Positions 35,509-48,156 are shown, numbered from the stretch's first letter. The stretch: 64,000 nucleotides of DNA from Mesotaenium endlicherianum (GCA_009602735.1 WELA01008071.1:207277-271276), one strand, 5' to 3'. Notes: generated by a model from the letters alone, not told the origin. Translations and numbers: made by a program.

Positions 35509-38500
35509 ATGGGTCCTGCTAAACTGGATTCACTATGCATGCCTGACAACCAGATGAAGGAGACCATCAGCAATATAGACATCCAGAGAGTGCACACTCT
35601 GGATGTTCTTGTTCCACCTGATGTCCACCATTTCTTTGCTAAGTCAGGAGAACAACGCGAAAGTCAGGAAAAGACAGTCCCCCCTATCCTACTGCATTGC
35701 ATGATTGCAGGTAGGAAGGTGAGGGCATTTGTTGACGGAGGGGCGTCACATACTTTTATCCACAAGGACTTAGTTAAGCGGCTAAGGCTGCCTACTGTCA
35801 CCCAAGGAAATAGAAAAATATTCCTTGGAGATGCCTCAAGTATCCCGGGAGAAGTTATAACCAAGCCTATTGAGGTCCAGTTAGGTTCTGGCATTGCAGT
35901 TCTAATTGAAATACGTACATTTGAGGTTCTCAACACTGGCTTTATGATCTCGTGCTAGGCAGGTCCTGGCTTAATAGACATCAGGCTGAAGTGTGTTGGA
36001 GCAGAGGTACAGTTGAAGTGAGAGGAGCCAGTGATGGGCAGACTGACTTGGCACCCACCAGTGCTCTTCCTCTTGTCCTGTGTGGATGGCAAATGAAGGA
36101 CAAGAAGAGGCTTCCAGAAGAATGCAAGTTGCTGAATGCAATGGAGTTCGTCAAAAGCTGGAACCAGAAGGAAGACAGAATGTTCTGTCTGCTGCTAAGA
36201 GAGGTACCTCCTCAACCTGAAGAAGTGGTGGAGAAAAAGGTAAGCCCTCCAGAGCACCCTACTGCTGCGAAAATTATTGCTCAGTACACGGATGTATTTA
36301 ATATGCCTCCAGGACTACCCCCTAAGAGGGAAGTAGATCATAGGATTGATCTATTACCTGGGAGTCAGCCACCTTGGCAACGCACTTATGGCTTGTCTTA
36401 TGTGGAGAGCGAGGAGTTGAAAACACAGATTGCAGAGCTTGAGGAAAATGGTTATATTTCTCCCAGTGAATCACCTTACGGCGCACCCATCCTATTTGTT
36501 AAGAAAAAGGGTGGCAGTATGCGGATGTGTGTGGATTACATAGCCCTGAACAGAATTACAGTAAAGAACAAGTATGCTTTATCCAGAATCGAGGACTTGC
36601 TTGATACCCTGTCTGGTGCTAAGGTGTTCAGTAAGATAGATCTCAAAAGTGGTTATCATCAAATCAGAATTGCTGGGGGGGATGAACACAAGACTGCCTT
36701 CCGCACACGTTATGGACACTATGAGTTCACCGTGATGCCATTTGGACTGACAAATGCTCCTACGACCTTCATGGGTGCTATAAATGACATTTTCAGGCCT
36801 AATTTGGATAAATTTGTACAAGTTTTCTTGGATGATATTTTAATTTTCTCTAAAGATGAGACTCAGCACGCTGAACACTTCAAGACAGTCATGAACATTC
36901 TGAGAAGAAATCAGTTATATGCTAAAATGAGCAAGTGTGATTTCTTTAAGGAAAAAATTGAATTCTTAGGCCACGTTGTCAGTAAAGAGGGCATCAGTGT
37001 GGACCCTAAGAAAGTCCAGACCATAAGGGACTGGCCAGTACCACAGTCTGTCTCTGAAGTTAGATCCTTCCTCGGGTTGGCTAACTACTATAGGAGATTT
37101 ATTGAGAATTATTCCACAAAGGCCAGTAAACTGACTGACCTTACTAAGAAGGACATAGGGTATGTTTGGGGGGAAGAGCAGCGGGCTGCCTTCCAGACCC
37201 TTAAAGATGCCCTTTGTTCTGCCCCAGTGCTAGCCGTGTATGACCCCAGCAAACCGGTGCAGGTGGTCACTGATGCCTCTGACTTTGCCATGGGTGCTAT
37301 TTTGTTGCAGCCTGCGAACAAAACCACAAAGGATGGTAAGGTGAGGCAGGAGTGGCACCCTGTGTTGTACGAGTCTATGAAATTTAATCCAGCGAAGATT
37401 AATTACTCAGTGCATGATAAAGAGCTGCTAGCTGTCATTCATGTGCTCAAACAGTGGAGAGCATACTTACATGGTAAAGCCTTTAAAGTAATTACAGATC
37501 ATCTAGCTCTGACCCACTTCCAGAAGATGTCCAAGCTGTCGAGGAGGGAGAACCGCTGGAGCCGGATGCTGGAGCAGTTCCAAGTCCAGATCGACTACAA
37601 ACCAGGGAAGTTGAATCCTGCTGATGCACTCTCTAGAAGACTTGACTTGCAAGGAAGGAACTTTAGTCAGCATGCTGTAGATAAAGTCCTGTGTGCACTC
37701 ACTTCACTAAAGGTGAAAAAGTCCTTTCTTGAACAACTTAGGAAAGCCTACCTTTCTGATCCAACATTTGAGCCCTGCCCCACTACTGGTGTGTGTCGTG
37801 CTACTGCACTCGGGTATAAAGTTAAGGGCGGGGTCTGGGTGACTGAAACCACTTCAGGCAGGCTGAAGCTGGTCATTCCTAATAACTTGGAAATCAGGTC
37901 CCTTTTATTGAGTCAAGCACATGACAGTTTACTGGGTGGGCATTTGGGGCAGGCCAAAACTGTTGGCAAACTGGCAAAACATTATCATTGGGAGGGGTTA
38001 CCCCGGGAGNATGGGAGGGGTTGCCCCGAGAGGTCTTGAAATATGTGAAGTCCTGTGATCAGTGTCAAAGAAATAAGTCTAGGCACACACCACCGGGAGG
38101 TCTCTTGCAACCGCTGCCCATCCCAGCGGGACGCTGGGAAACTATATCCATGGACTGGGTGGTCTCACTACCAAGAACTGCCAACGGGCATGATTCAATA
38201 NATGATTCGATACTGGTAGTCGTGGATAAACTGACAAAAATGGTTATATTCATCCCCACAACTGTCAAAGTAACTGCACTCGAAACAGCGATACAGTTCT
38301 ACAACCATGTAGTATGCCAACATGGGCTACTCTCTAATATCATCTCAGATCGAGACTCAAAATTCACCTCTAAGTTCTGGAGAACTTTAATAGAGTTAAT
38401 GGAAGTCAAACAGCTGCTCAGCACAGCAAACCACCCTCAGACTGATGGGCAGACTGAAAGAACTAACCGAGTTCTGCAGGAGGTGGTGAGAGCATATATT

Positions 38501-38789
38501 AACCAAAAACAAGATAATTGGGATGACCTGTTGCCTCAAATTCAGTTTGCGATCAACAGTGCGGTGCACACGTCAACGGGCAAGACTCCTTTCAAACTCA
38601 GCCTGGGCAGAGCCCCTAAGACTCCTTTAGATGTACTGGGGGAGTCTTTAACTGACCCTGAAGGGATTGACAATCCGGTCTCCCTCCAGTTAACTCAGGG
38701 GTTTGCTGACACACTGTCAGAAGTCCAACAAAACCTGCACAAAGCCCAAGAAAACCAACAAAAATACGCTAATCAACACCGTCGGGAGC
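35509..38789 (+). pseudogene. A2 pol, upstream of the A3 insertion
   Basis: Aspartic protease about 35720-35960 ([12 protein letters not shown]), RT about 36400-36990 ([25 protein letters not shown]), RNase H about 37250-37620 ([15 protein letters not shown]) and integrase from about 37940 (H2C2 zinc region HYHW...[14 protein letters not shown]; core ISDRDSKFTSKFW). Chromovirus order. The frame ends at the A3 insertion. Broken. Confidence 0.92.
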
Positions 38790-39509
38790 TGAAATGAATC
38801 GACTTACCAAATAGGCGATTAACAATTAATAAAGAGCTTTATATCAGCAAGTAATCTTTATGGTATTTTCCGTTAACTAGTTAAACGGCAAAGGACAATA
38901 CACTAGCAACGAATAATACTCGTAAGTCAAGTGCGAGTAAACTAGCATCAATGATGCAAATCAGTAAACTCATACATAAGCAAGGTTAGAAGACAGTGCG
39001 TATCAATGGCTTCTCGCCTTGGATTCAGATCTCTCTCAGTAAGCTGTACAAGAGAGTTGGCCTCGTTTCCGAATGCCGAACTCGAGAGCAATGCCTAGCA
39101 TATGTACATGGAATGAGTTTACTGTTCAACGGCCAGTGCGATGGCACCGCCTACCCGGGAGTTAACCACGTTGGTAGGACCTCGGTTAACCAAATCCACC
39201 GCCATCTCCCATCATCCCGAATCGCCATCCATCATAGGGATGTCATCTGGCCATTCATCTAGCATACCACACTTAGATGCATATCGAGGCAGTTCGCTGC
39301 TACCGAGTACGGAAGTCACCTGGATGTCAAAGAATGTGTGAGCAAGCTGACTTAAGGTGACCTCAGCCTGCTGCTTCCGGCTGAGTCATTAAACTGATGA
39401 TTTAATAAAGTCCAGCAGACTCAATATTAACTAGAGTTCAGCAGGCTGAACTTATTTAACTATATTATTTAAATAAATGTTATATCAACCAATATACTGA
39501 TTCATTACA
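38790..39509 (-). repeat. 3' LTR of A3
   Basis: Reverse family A LTR, 720 bp, next to the reverse complement of the polypurine tract (ATCCCTCTAACTT, 39510-39522). Confidence 0.93.
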
Positions 39510-39527
39510 ATCCCTCTAACTTATCAT

Positions 39528-39544
39528 GTTGTCGGCTCGACAAC
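39528..39544 (-). other. Conserved hairpin upstream of the A3 polypurine tract
   Basis: GTTGTCG, a 3-nt loop, then CGACAAC: a perfect 7-bp stem located 6 bp from the polypurine tract. The same structure is present at 26036-26052 (A1, perfect), 50165-50181 (A2, one mismatch) and 60668-60684 (A4, one G-T wobble-type change). Confidence 0.8.
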
Positions 39545-39591
39545 ACTAACACTAATAACAACGTGCTGTTACTTCCGTCCCCAGCTTACTA

Positions 39592-41260
39592 CCATTAGGA
39601 GGGAGATGTCCCTGAGGCCCTATACTCAGGGGAGCCAGACCTCCTCCTGTCTTGGGGTCTTCTGAAGCCCGTCAGAGAAGGAGGTTCCGTGTAAGGACCC
39701 GGCGGAGAACGCAATAACTAGGCTGTTTCCTCCTGCACAGTCTGAAACTGAAGGGAGGCAGCCTTCTCCTGGGCAGCTCTCAAACTTACAGGTACGTATA
39801 CCGGCATCCCGCAAGGATGTTGCATGACATGAGCCAAGGGTACATGCCCTCTCTGCGAGGGAGATGCTGGCAGGCCTCTGCTATCTCCCAAGCAGCCCTC
39901 CTGTCTGCCCTGTCTGACTGGGTCTCCTTGCCTGGAGATGGGCTCTGTCCTCTAGCAGTTCCCAGCCAAGTGATATCCTCCTCTTCAGCGAGTTGCTGCA
40001 GGGCCAACCCCGTCTTCTCCCTTACAGGGGATGTGGCAGGTGTCAGGATCACGGCGGGGCTAGTGTCCTCCTCCTCGCCTTCCTCCTCGCTTCCTCTGAC
40101 TCCTCCTCCTCGCCGTCCCCGGGTTCCTCTGAGACTTCTATGGTCTCTTTTGTCAGCTGGTCCAGCTCTTCTCGAGAAAAAGAATATCCTACTGACCTTC
40201 CCCTTTTGGGTGCTGGTAGGGGCTGCTGAGGCCGAACCGCATAGAGGTCCTTTTCCCCCTGCTTACTTGCCCATTTGGCATAAGCGTGCTTCCCTTTGGA
40301 AAATGACTCTCGGGCCCTGCTTCTGTCCCCCTGCATCTCTTGGCTCATGCAGTCTCTGACTCCATCCAATCTTGGGTCCCAAGCCGCAATGTGAGGGGGC
40401 AATACTATGTTCCCCTTTAGGTCTGTCAGGAAATCCTCATCCGTCGCCCTGTCATTCTGCTGGTCCCTCATGTTGATGGTCATCCACCGCCAATCAGTGG
40501 GCTTTTGGAAGAAGGCAGCGTCTGTCTTTTTAAGAGTACAAGGGTACCAGTGCCCTGCAAAGTCCAGCTGACTGGTTTCCCTGGCCAAGAATTCCCAGCT
40601 CCTCCTCTCCACCTCATTGTACATGGCCTTGAACGTGTTATGGGGTGTTGAGTCCTTGAAGCTGTCCGCGTCCATGGGGATCATCTTGATGACCCTATCT
40701 TCCCACCAGATACCAGGAATCGAGACAGCCCCTGCTTCGTTCACGTGGGCCATTGCCTTGGCCTCTCTAACCGTATATCCTACCATCCTGGCGCAATCGT
40801 GGTAGAGGAGGAGCCCTGTGCCGACCTCTATATACTTGTCAAAGTTTTCGGATGTCTCCCCTTCCCTCTGGAGGATTTCCTTCTGCGACTCACTGCGACT
40901 TCTCTGGGCATACTTGAAGGCCTCCTCCAGTAGATCAAAGCCCTTGCCCAGCACCGTGTAGCGGTAGCTGCTGATTCTCCTCTGTTCTTCTTCTTCAGCC
41001 TGCTGCTTCCGCTTCTCCTCAGCTTGCCTCTCCTCCTCTGCTTTCTTGGCCTCCTCTGCAGCTTTTCTGTCCATTTCTTCCTGCCTCAGTCTGGCCTGTT
41101 CCTCCTCCTCCTTCTTCTTCTGTGCCTCCCGCTGTTGTTGGAGTCGTTGTGATTCCCGAGCGGAGATGGAGGATGATTCGATGTCTCCACGGAATTGCAA
41201 GTATTCTGCATGTGCCTCTTCCGCCCTTCTCTTCCTCTTGAGTTCCGACTTTTGAGTCAT
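39592..41260 (-). other. A3 ORF3: extra sense-strand frame of unknown function
   Basis: Largest uninterrupted version of ORF3 (open 41269-40049, then a further tail). From its ATG (41260): a basic start (MTQKSELKRKRRAEEAHAEY), about 60 residues of Glu/Lys/Arg/Gln-rich coiled coil, then a central domain of about 200 residues with fixed blocks (SSYRYTVLGKGFDLLEEAFK, MVGYTVREAKAMA, NEVERRSWEFLARETSQLDF, DWRWMTINMRDQQNDR, VLPPHIAAWDPRLDGVRDCM), a Lys/Arg region and an acidic end. No signal peptide or membrane span, so it is not a typical envelope. Encoded on the same strand as pol, downstream of the chromodomain. I do not recognise the family. Treated as part of a fossil element. Confidence 0.8.
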
Positions 41261-41460
41261 CTTGCTCATTCATAAACACAATGCAGTTAGTAAAGTCATG
41301 ATATTTTGCCGCTACTGAGTGCTCTTGATGAAGAGGATCGCGATCGGGAGAGTTCCTAGTGTGAAATACATGGTGTGAGTGAATATAAGGGAAAATTGAG
41401 TTAGAGAGCAAGTGAGAGTGAGCGCAGGTTGAGTGTGTAATATGGTGATCAGAGAATACC

Positions 41461-41536
41461 ACTCCCTCCAACTTAATTTTAAAGGTGGGCTGCCTGTCAC
41501 AACTGTCACTGACTGTCACATCCCCCTCCAACTTAT
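41461..41536 (-). other. Internal polypurine-tract-like pair in A3
   Basis: On the minus strand AAGTTGGAGGGGGATG (41536-41521) and TAAGTTGGAGGGAGT (41475-41461). Both copy the core of the real 3' polypurine tract (AAGTTAGAGGGAT here, AAGTTGGAGGGAT in other copies). They lie between the end of pol and ORF3. Equivalent pairs are in A1, A2 and A4. Confidence 0.75.
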
Positions 41537-41599
41537 ATGGAGACAGGACCTCCTGTCACCTTCCCGTGTCAACTGAAAAGACTGTTAGGGAGGTGCCCC

Positions 41600-44500
41600 A
41601 GCCGCCCGAAGGTCGAACCGTGTCAACGCCCCTTTGGCATTGGTCAGCTGATCTTTAAATTCCCAAGCGTCCCCAGAGGCATCGTAACCCTTTTATCGAA
41701 TGAGGTACTTCATGACATATTTAGACGATCGGCGGACCGAGCGAGCGTCTAAAATCTCCTCAACCTCATATTCCTCGGGATCGCCGTACCGGACAGCGAG
41801 GACCGGTCCCGATTGGACAGGTAACCGACCTGTGAACTGTGTATCACCTTTGATGTATGGTTCCAGGATGGAGACATCAAAGACTGGGTGACCCTTGTAG
41901 TCCGCTGACATGTTCAGTTTGTAAGCATTCTGACCGACACGACGTACCACCGAATATGGACCGACCCAGACAGGGCCAAGCTTTTTCTTGACCACACCAG
42001 GGAGGTACAGGTGCTGAGATTGCAGTTTGACTAAATCGCCTTTGGNGTTTGACTAAATCGCCTTTAGAAAATGTCAGCTCCCGACGGTGTTAATTAGCGT
42101 ATTTTTGTTGGTTTTCTTGGGCTTTGTGCAGGTTTTGTTGGACTTCTGACAGGGTGTCAGCAAACTCCTGAGTTAACTGGAGGGACACCGGGTTGTCAAT
42201 CCCTTCCGGGTCAGTTAAAAACTCCCCCAGTACATCTAAAAGAGACTTAGGGACTCTACCGAGGCTGAGTTCGAAAGGAGTCTTGCCCGTTGACGTGTGC
42301 ACCGCACTGTTGACCGCAAACTGAATTTGAGGCAACAGGTCATCCCAATTATCTTGTTTTTTGTTAATATATGCTCTGAGCACCTCCTGCAGAACTCGGT
42401 TAGTTCTTTCAGTCTGCCCATTAGTTTGAGGGTGGTTTGCTGTGCTGAGCAGCTGTTTGACACCCATTAACCCCATTAAAGCTCTCCAGAACTTGTAGGT
42501 AAACTTTGAGTCTCTGTCTGAGATGATATTAGAAGGGAGCCCATGTTGGCATACTACGTGGTTGTAGAACTGTCTCACTGTTTCGAGTGCAGTCACTTTG
42601 ACAATTGTGGGGATAAAAATGACCATTTTGTCAGTTTATCCACGATTACCAGTATTGGATCATGCCCATTGGCAGTTCTTGGTAGTGAGACCACCCAGTC
42701 CATGGGTATAGTTTCCCAGCGTTCAGCTGGGATGGGCAGTGGTTGCAAGAGACCTCCGGGTGGTGTGTGCCGAGACTTATTTCTCTGACACTGGTCACAG
42801 GACTTGACATATTTCAAGACCTCCCGAGGTAACCCCTCCCAATGATAATGTTTTGCCAGTTTGCCAACAGTTTTGGCCTGCCCCAAATGTCCACCCAGGA
42901 GACTGTCATGAGCTTGACTCAGTAAGAGAGACCTTATTTCCAAGTTATTAGGAATGACCAACTTCAGCCTGCCTGAAGTGGTTTCAGTCACCCTAACCCC
43001 TCCCTTAAGCTTATACCCGAGTGCAGTAGCACGAAACACACCAGTAGTGGGGCTGGGCTCAAATGTTGGGTCAGAAAGGTAGGCATTCCTAAGTTGTTCT
43101 AGGAAGGACTTTTTCACCTTTAGTGAAGTGAGTGCACACAGGACTTTATCTACAGCATGCTGACTAAAGTTCCTTTCTTGCAAGTCAGGTCTTCTAGAGA
43201 GTGCATCAGCAGGATTCAACTTCCCTGGTTTGTAGTCGATCTGGACTTGGAACTGCTCCAGCATCTGGCTCCAGCGGTTCTCCCTCCTCGACAGCTTGGA
43301 CTTCTTCTGAAAGTGGGTCAGAGCTAGATGATCTGTAATCACCTTAAAAGCTTTACCATGTAAGTATGCTCTCCACTGTTTGAGTACATGAATGATAGCT
43401 AGCAGCTCTTTATCATGCACTGAGTAATTAATCTCCGCTGGATTAAATTTCATAGACTCATACAACACAGGATGCCACTCCTGCCGTACCTTACCATCCT
43501 TTGTGGTTTTGTCAGCAGGCTGCAACAAAATAGCACCCATGGCAAAGTCAGAGGCATCAGTGACCACCTGCACCGGTTTGCTGGGGTCATACACGGCTAG
43601 CACTGGGGCAGAAGAAAGGGCATCTTTAAGGGTTTGGAAGGCAGCCCGCTGCTCTTCCCCCCAAATATACCCTATGTCCTTCTTAGTACGGTCAGTCAAT
43701 TTACTGGCCTTTGTGGAATAATTCTCAATAAATCTCCTATAGTAGTTAGCCAACCCAAGGAAGGATCTAACTTCAGAGACAGACTGTGGTATTGGCCAGT
43801 CCCTTATGGTCTGGACTTTCTTAGGATCCACGCTGATGCCCGTTTTACTGACAATGTGGCCTAAGAATTCAAAATTGTCTTAGAGAAATCACACTTGCTC
43901 ATTTTAGCATATAAGTGATTCGTTCTTAGAGTGTCCAGGACTGTCCTTAAGTGTTCAGCGTGCTGAGCTTCATCTTTAGAGAAAATTAAAATATCATTCA
44001 GGAAAACTTGCACAAACTTATCCAAATAAGGTCTGAAGATGTCATTCATAGCACCCATGAAGGTGGCAGGGGCATTAGTCGGTCCAAATGGCATCACGTT
44101 GAACTCATAGTGTCCATAACGTGTACGGAAGGCAGTCTTGTGTTCATCCCCCTCAGCAATTCTGATTTGATGATAACCACTCTTGCGATCTATCTTACTG
44201 AACACCTTAGCACTAGACAGGGTATCAAGCAAGTCCTCAATCCTGGGTAGAGCATACTTGTTCTTTACTGCAATTCTGTTCAGAGCTTTGTAATCCACCC
44301 ACATCCGCATACTGCCATCCTTTTTCTTAATAAATAGGATGGGTGCGCCGTAAGGTGATTCACTGGGAGAAATATAACCATTTTCCTCAAGCTCTGCAAT
44401 CTGTGTTTTCAACTCCTCGCTCTCCACATAAGACAAGCCATACGTGCGTTGCCGAGGTGGCTGACTCCCAGGTATTAAATCAATCCTATGATCTACTTCC

Positions 44501-45321
44501 CTCTTAGGGGGTAGTCCTGGAGGCATATTAAATACATCCGTGTATTGAGCAACATTTTTTGCAGCAGTAGGGTGCTCCGGAGGGCTTACCTTTTTCTCAG
44601 CCACTTCTTCAGGTTGAGGAGGTACCTCTCTTAACAGCAGACAGAACATTCTGTCTTCCTTCTGGTTCCAACTTTTGACGAACTCCATTGCATTCAGCAA
44701 CTTGCATCCTTCTGGAAGCCTCTTCTTTTCCTTCATTTGCCATCCACACAGGACAAGAGGAAGAGCACTGGTGGGTGCCAAGTCGGTCTGCCCATCACTG
44801 GCTCCTCTCACTTTAACTGTACCTCTGCTCCAACACACTTCTGCTTGATGTCTATTAAGCCAGGACCTGCATAGCACGAGATCATAAAAGCCAGTGTTGA
44901 GTTCCTCAAATGTAAGCATTTCAGTTAGAACTGCAATGCCAGAACCTAACTGGACCTCAATAGGCTTGGTTATAACTCCTCCCGGGATACTTGAGGCATC
45001 TCCAAGGAATATTTTTCTATTTCCTTGGGTGACAGTAGGCAGCCTTAGCCGCTTAACTAAGTCCTTGTGGATAAAAGTATGTGACGCCCCTCCGTCAAAA
45101 AATGCCCTCACCTTCCTACCTGCAACCATGCAATGCAGTAGGATAGGGGGGACTGTCTTTTCCTGATTTTCGCACTGTTCTCTTGACTTAGCAAAGAAAT
45201 GTTGGACATCAGGTGGAACAAGAACATCCAGAGTGTGCACTCTCTGGATGTCTATATTGCTGATGGTCTCCTTCATTTGGTTCTCAGGCATGCATAGTGA
45301 ATCCAGTTCAGCAGGACCCAT
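41600..45321 (-). pseudogene. A3 pol
   Basis: Protease ([12 protein letters not shown], near 45110), RT about 44430-43880 ([12 protein letters not shown]), RNase H about 43590-43210, integrase about 42860-42090 ([27 protein letters not shown]) and a chromodomain near 41810-41650 (EEYEVEEILDARSVRRSSKY). Family and order as in A2. Broken, with a small number of breaks. Confidence 0.9.
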
Positions 45322-45399
45322 AATACCTGCTACGAGGGCAGCTAGTGACGACTCACTATCTCTAGCATCCTCACAGTCAGTAGACTGGATTACTGACTG

Positions 45400-46880
45400 T
45401 TGCTGTCTTTTAAAGGCTGGTCTTTTCTCTCGACNNNNNNNNNNNNNNNNNNNNNNNNNNNNNNNNNNNNNCTGCTCTCTGAAGTGACCTGGCTGTTGGT
45501 AATGAAAGCAAATCGATTCTGCTGAGGCTGGTCTCGGCTTAGTCCTACCACCACCCCTTCCATAGCCACCTCAAGAGGAACCACCTCTACCTCTAGACTG
45601 AATAGCGTTGTACTCATACTCACACTCATCACCCTGATTATCCTCAGCCTGGTCTCCTTCAATCGCATTGTAGGAACCGTGGGGCTTTTTGACAATCTTA
45701 GATACCAAAGCATTACTCTGGCGCTTGTGATTGAACTGCTGCTGATCCCAGGCGTCAGCATCCTGGATCAAGTCAACTAGTTTCTCATACTTCTTCTCAG
45801 CGAAATGACCAGAGACTTCGGATTTCAAGCCATACCTGAAGTATGCTATCCTATACCGTTCTGGCAAATCAGGCTGCTTCATCATGTTCTCTTGGAACTT
45901 TTGAGCAAACTCAGCAACTGAAGTGGTCTGCTTCAGTGTCAGGGAGATCATCGCATAGATAGCTTTCTCCTGCTGGTTGATGACATCAAACTTCTCATGC
46001 AACTTCTCGACAAACTCTACCCACGTAGGGTCACCGAGTTGCCGAGCCTTACGCTCTTCTTTCCAGTAAAGCCACCAGTCTGCGGCACTGCCTTTCAGTA
46101 GCGCACCGGTGTGCCTGACCTTCTCGTAATCTTGCAGTTCTGGGTAGTTCTCCAGCCACTGCTCAACATCCGCGAGAAACTTGATCAGGTAATATTTTCT
46201 GTTTCCCTCAGGATCATATTCCTGGGGAGGTTTCGGCTTGGGCTTACTAGGCCCTCGGCCACCACCACTAGTGGTTTGAGAACCCAGTTGGTCTCTGCCC
46301 CGCAGTAGGGACATTATGATTCTTTTGTCCTCCAGTTGGGACTGATACGTGGTCGCCATTTGCGACTGCATCTGAACGAACAATGCTCCCAAGTCTACAC
46401 TCTGGGGTGGTAGATTAGCAAATGCAGCAGCAGCATTGGTACCTACTCGCTGAGTAGTGTCCTCAACCATCCCTCTCGATCCTGCAGCAGCAATTCCTGC
46501 CGCATTCAGCCGGTCACGTATTTGACCTAGGGGTACATTGAGTTGTACAGCAGGAGGTGGGTTCAGAACATTGGCCCTTGATGCCATAAGTTCTTCAACA
46601 GTGCGCTCCTCAGCTGGCTGTCCTTCTCTCCTTTCTGTATCTTCAGCGGCCTTTGCTACTTGTTCAGCTTCTTCTCTGGCTCTCTCCTCCTCAGCTTGCT
46701 GTGTTGCGACTGCGGCAATAGCAGCTGCCTCATCTGCAACCTCTCTAGCTGCAGTAGCTGCCACTGCTTCAGAATAGGTACGGGTTCCCGCTACATGGCT
46801 TTCCGCCTGGTTTTCGACATTCTCGTTATCCTGGTTCTCCATGTCTCGGAGTTGCTAGTTTGAGACCTTGTCCTTACCAT
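45400..46880 (-). pseudogene. A3 gag
   Basis: Starts with the family's MVRTRSQ-type end (ATG at 46880); long open stretch 46842-45571 with the Ala/Glu-rich N-half and the gag core (VEQWLENYPELQDYEKVRHT). The zinc-knuckle end abuts the assembly gap. Non-functional as it stands. Confidence 0.88.
45435..45471. other. Assembly gap (37 Ns)
   Basis: A run of N inside the gag region of A3. Its true length is unknown. Confidence 1.
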
Positions 46881-46914
46881 ACAAAGAAGACTGTGATAAC
46901 TGCTCCGATACCAC

Positions 46915-47633
46915 TGAAATGATCGACTTACCAAATAGGCGATTAACAATTAACAAAGATCTTTATATCAGCAAGTAATCTTTATGGAATTTCCGTTAAC
47001 TGATTGAACGGCAAAAGGACAACACACTAGCAGTGAACAACACTCGTAAATCAAATGAGAGTAAACTAGCATCAATAATGCACTCAGTAAACTCATACAT
47101 AAGCAAGGTTAGAAGACAGTGCGTATCAATGGCTTCTCGCCTTGGATTCAGATCTCTCTCAGTAAGCTGTACAAGAGAGTTGGCCTCGTTTCCGAATGCC
47201 GAACTCGAGAGCAATGCCTAGCATATGTACATGGAATGAGTTTACTGTTCAACGGTCAGTGCGATGGCACCGCCTACCCGGGAGTTAACCACGTTGGTAG
47301 GACCTCGGTTAACCAAATCCACCGCCATCTCCCATCATCCCGAATCGCCATACATCATAGGGATGTCATCTGGCCATTCATCTAGCATACCACACTTAGA
47401 TGCATATCGAGGCAGTTTGCTGCTACCGAGTACGGAAGTCAGCTGGCTGTCAAAGAATGTGTCAGCAAGCTGACTTAAGGTGACCTCAGCCTGCTTCTTT
47501 CGGCCGAGTCATTAAACTGATATTAAATATAGAGTCCAGCAGATTGATCGTTAACTAGAGTTCAGCAGGCTGAACTTATTTAACTATATTAATCAATTGA
47601 ATATTATGTCAACCAATATACTGATTCATTACA
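46915..47633 (-). repeat. 5' LTR of A3 and primer site
   Basis: Reverse LTR, 719 bp. The primer site (TGGTATCGGAGC on the minus strand, 46913-46902) adjoins its left edge. In the first 200 bp it resembles the A4 3' LTR more closely than its own 3' partner. Confidence 0.92.
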
Positions 47634-48107
47634 GAAGCTGACATTTTCTAAGGGCGATTTAGTCAAATTGCATTCTCAGCACCTGTACCTCCCTGGTGTG
47701 GTCAAGAAAAAGCTTGGCACTGTCTGGGTCGGTCCATATTCGGTAGTGCGTCGTGTCGGTCAGAATGCTTACAAATTGAACATGTCAACGGACTACAAGG
47801 GTCACCCGGTCTTTAATGTCTCCTTCCTGGAACCATACATCAAAGGTGATACACTGTTCACAGGTCGGTTACCTGTCCAACCGGGACCGGTCCCCGCTGT
47901 TCGGGACGGCGATCCTGAGGAATATGAGGTCGATGAGATTTTAGACGCTCGCTCGGTCCGTCGATCGTCTAAATATGTCATGAAGTACCTCATCCAATAG
48001 AAAGGTTACGATGCCTCTGGGGACACTTGGGAGTTTAAAGACCAGCTGACCAATGCCAAAGGGGCGTTGAAGCGGTTCCACCTTCGGGCGGCTGAGGCAC
48101 CGCCCTA
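47634..48107 (+). pseudogene. A2 pol, downstream of A3: integrase C-terminus and chromodomain
   Basis: Continues the A2 integrase after the A3 insertion (LHSQHLYLPGVVKKKLG, GPYSVVRRVGQNAYKLNMS) and ends in a chromodomain (EEYEVDEILDARSVRRSSKY, GDTWEFKDQLTNAKGALKRF). Part of the A2 fossil. Confidence 0.9.
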
Positions 48108-48156
48108 ACTGTCCCTTCAGTAGACATGGGAAGGTGACAGGAGGTCCTGTCTCCAT

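Larger units (their letters stand above)
38790..47633 (-). mobile_element. Element A3: Ty3/gypsy chromovirus, family A, reverse, inserted in A2 integrase
   Basis: Structurally complete on the minus strand: 5' LTR 47633-46915, primer site 46913-46902, gag from 46880, pol to about 41600, internal polypurine-like motifs 41536-41461, ORF3 41260 to about 39592, hairpin 39544-39528, polypurine tract 39522-39510, and 3' LTR 39509-38790. The duplication is GGAGC (38785-38789) against GAAGC (47634-47638), one base different. It looks whole in structure, with a handful of breaks in coding sequence and one assembly gap. LTRs differ by roughly 5-6% by eye. Confidence 0.93.

Noticed and set aside
39592-41260. 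ORF3 as an envelope gene
   Set aside because: No signal peptide, no membrane-spanning segment and no cysteine-rich ectodomain visible; the content is a charged coiled coil and a soluble-looking domain.
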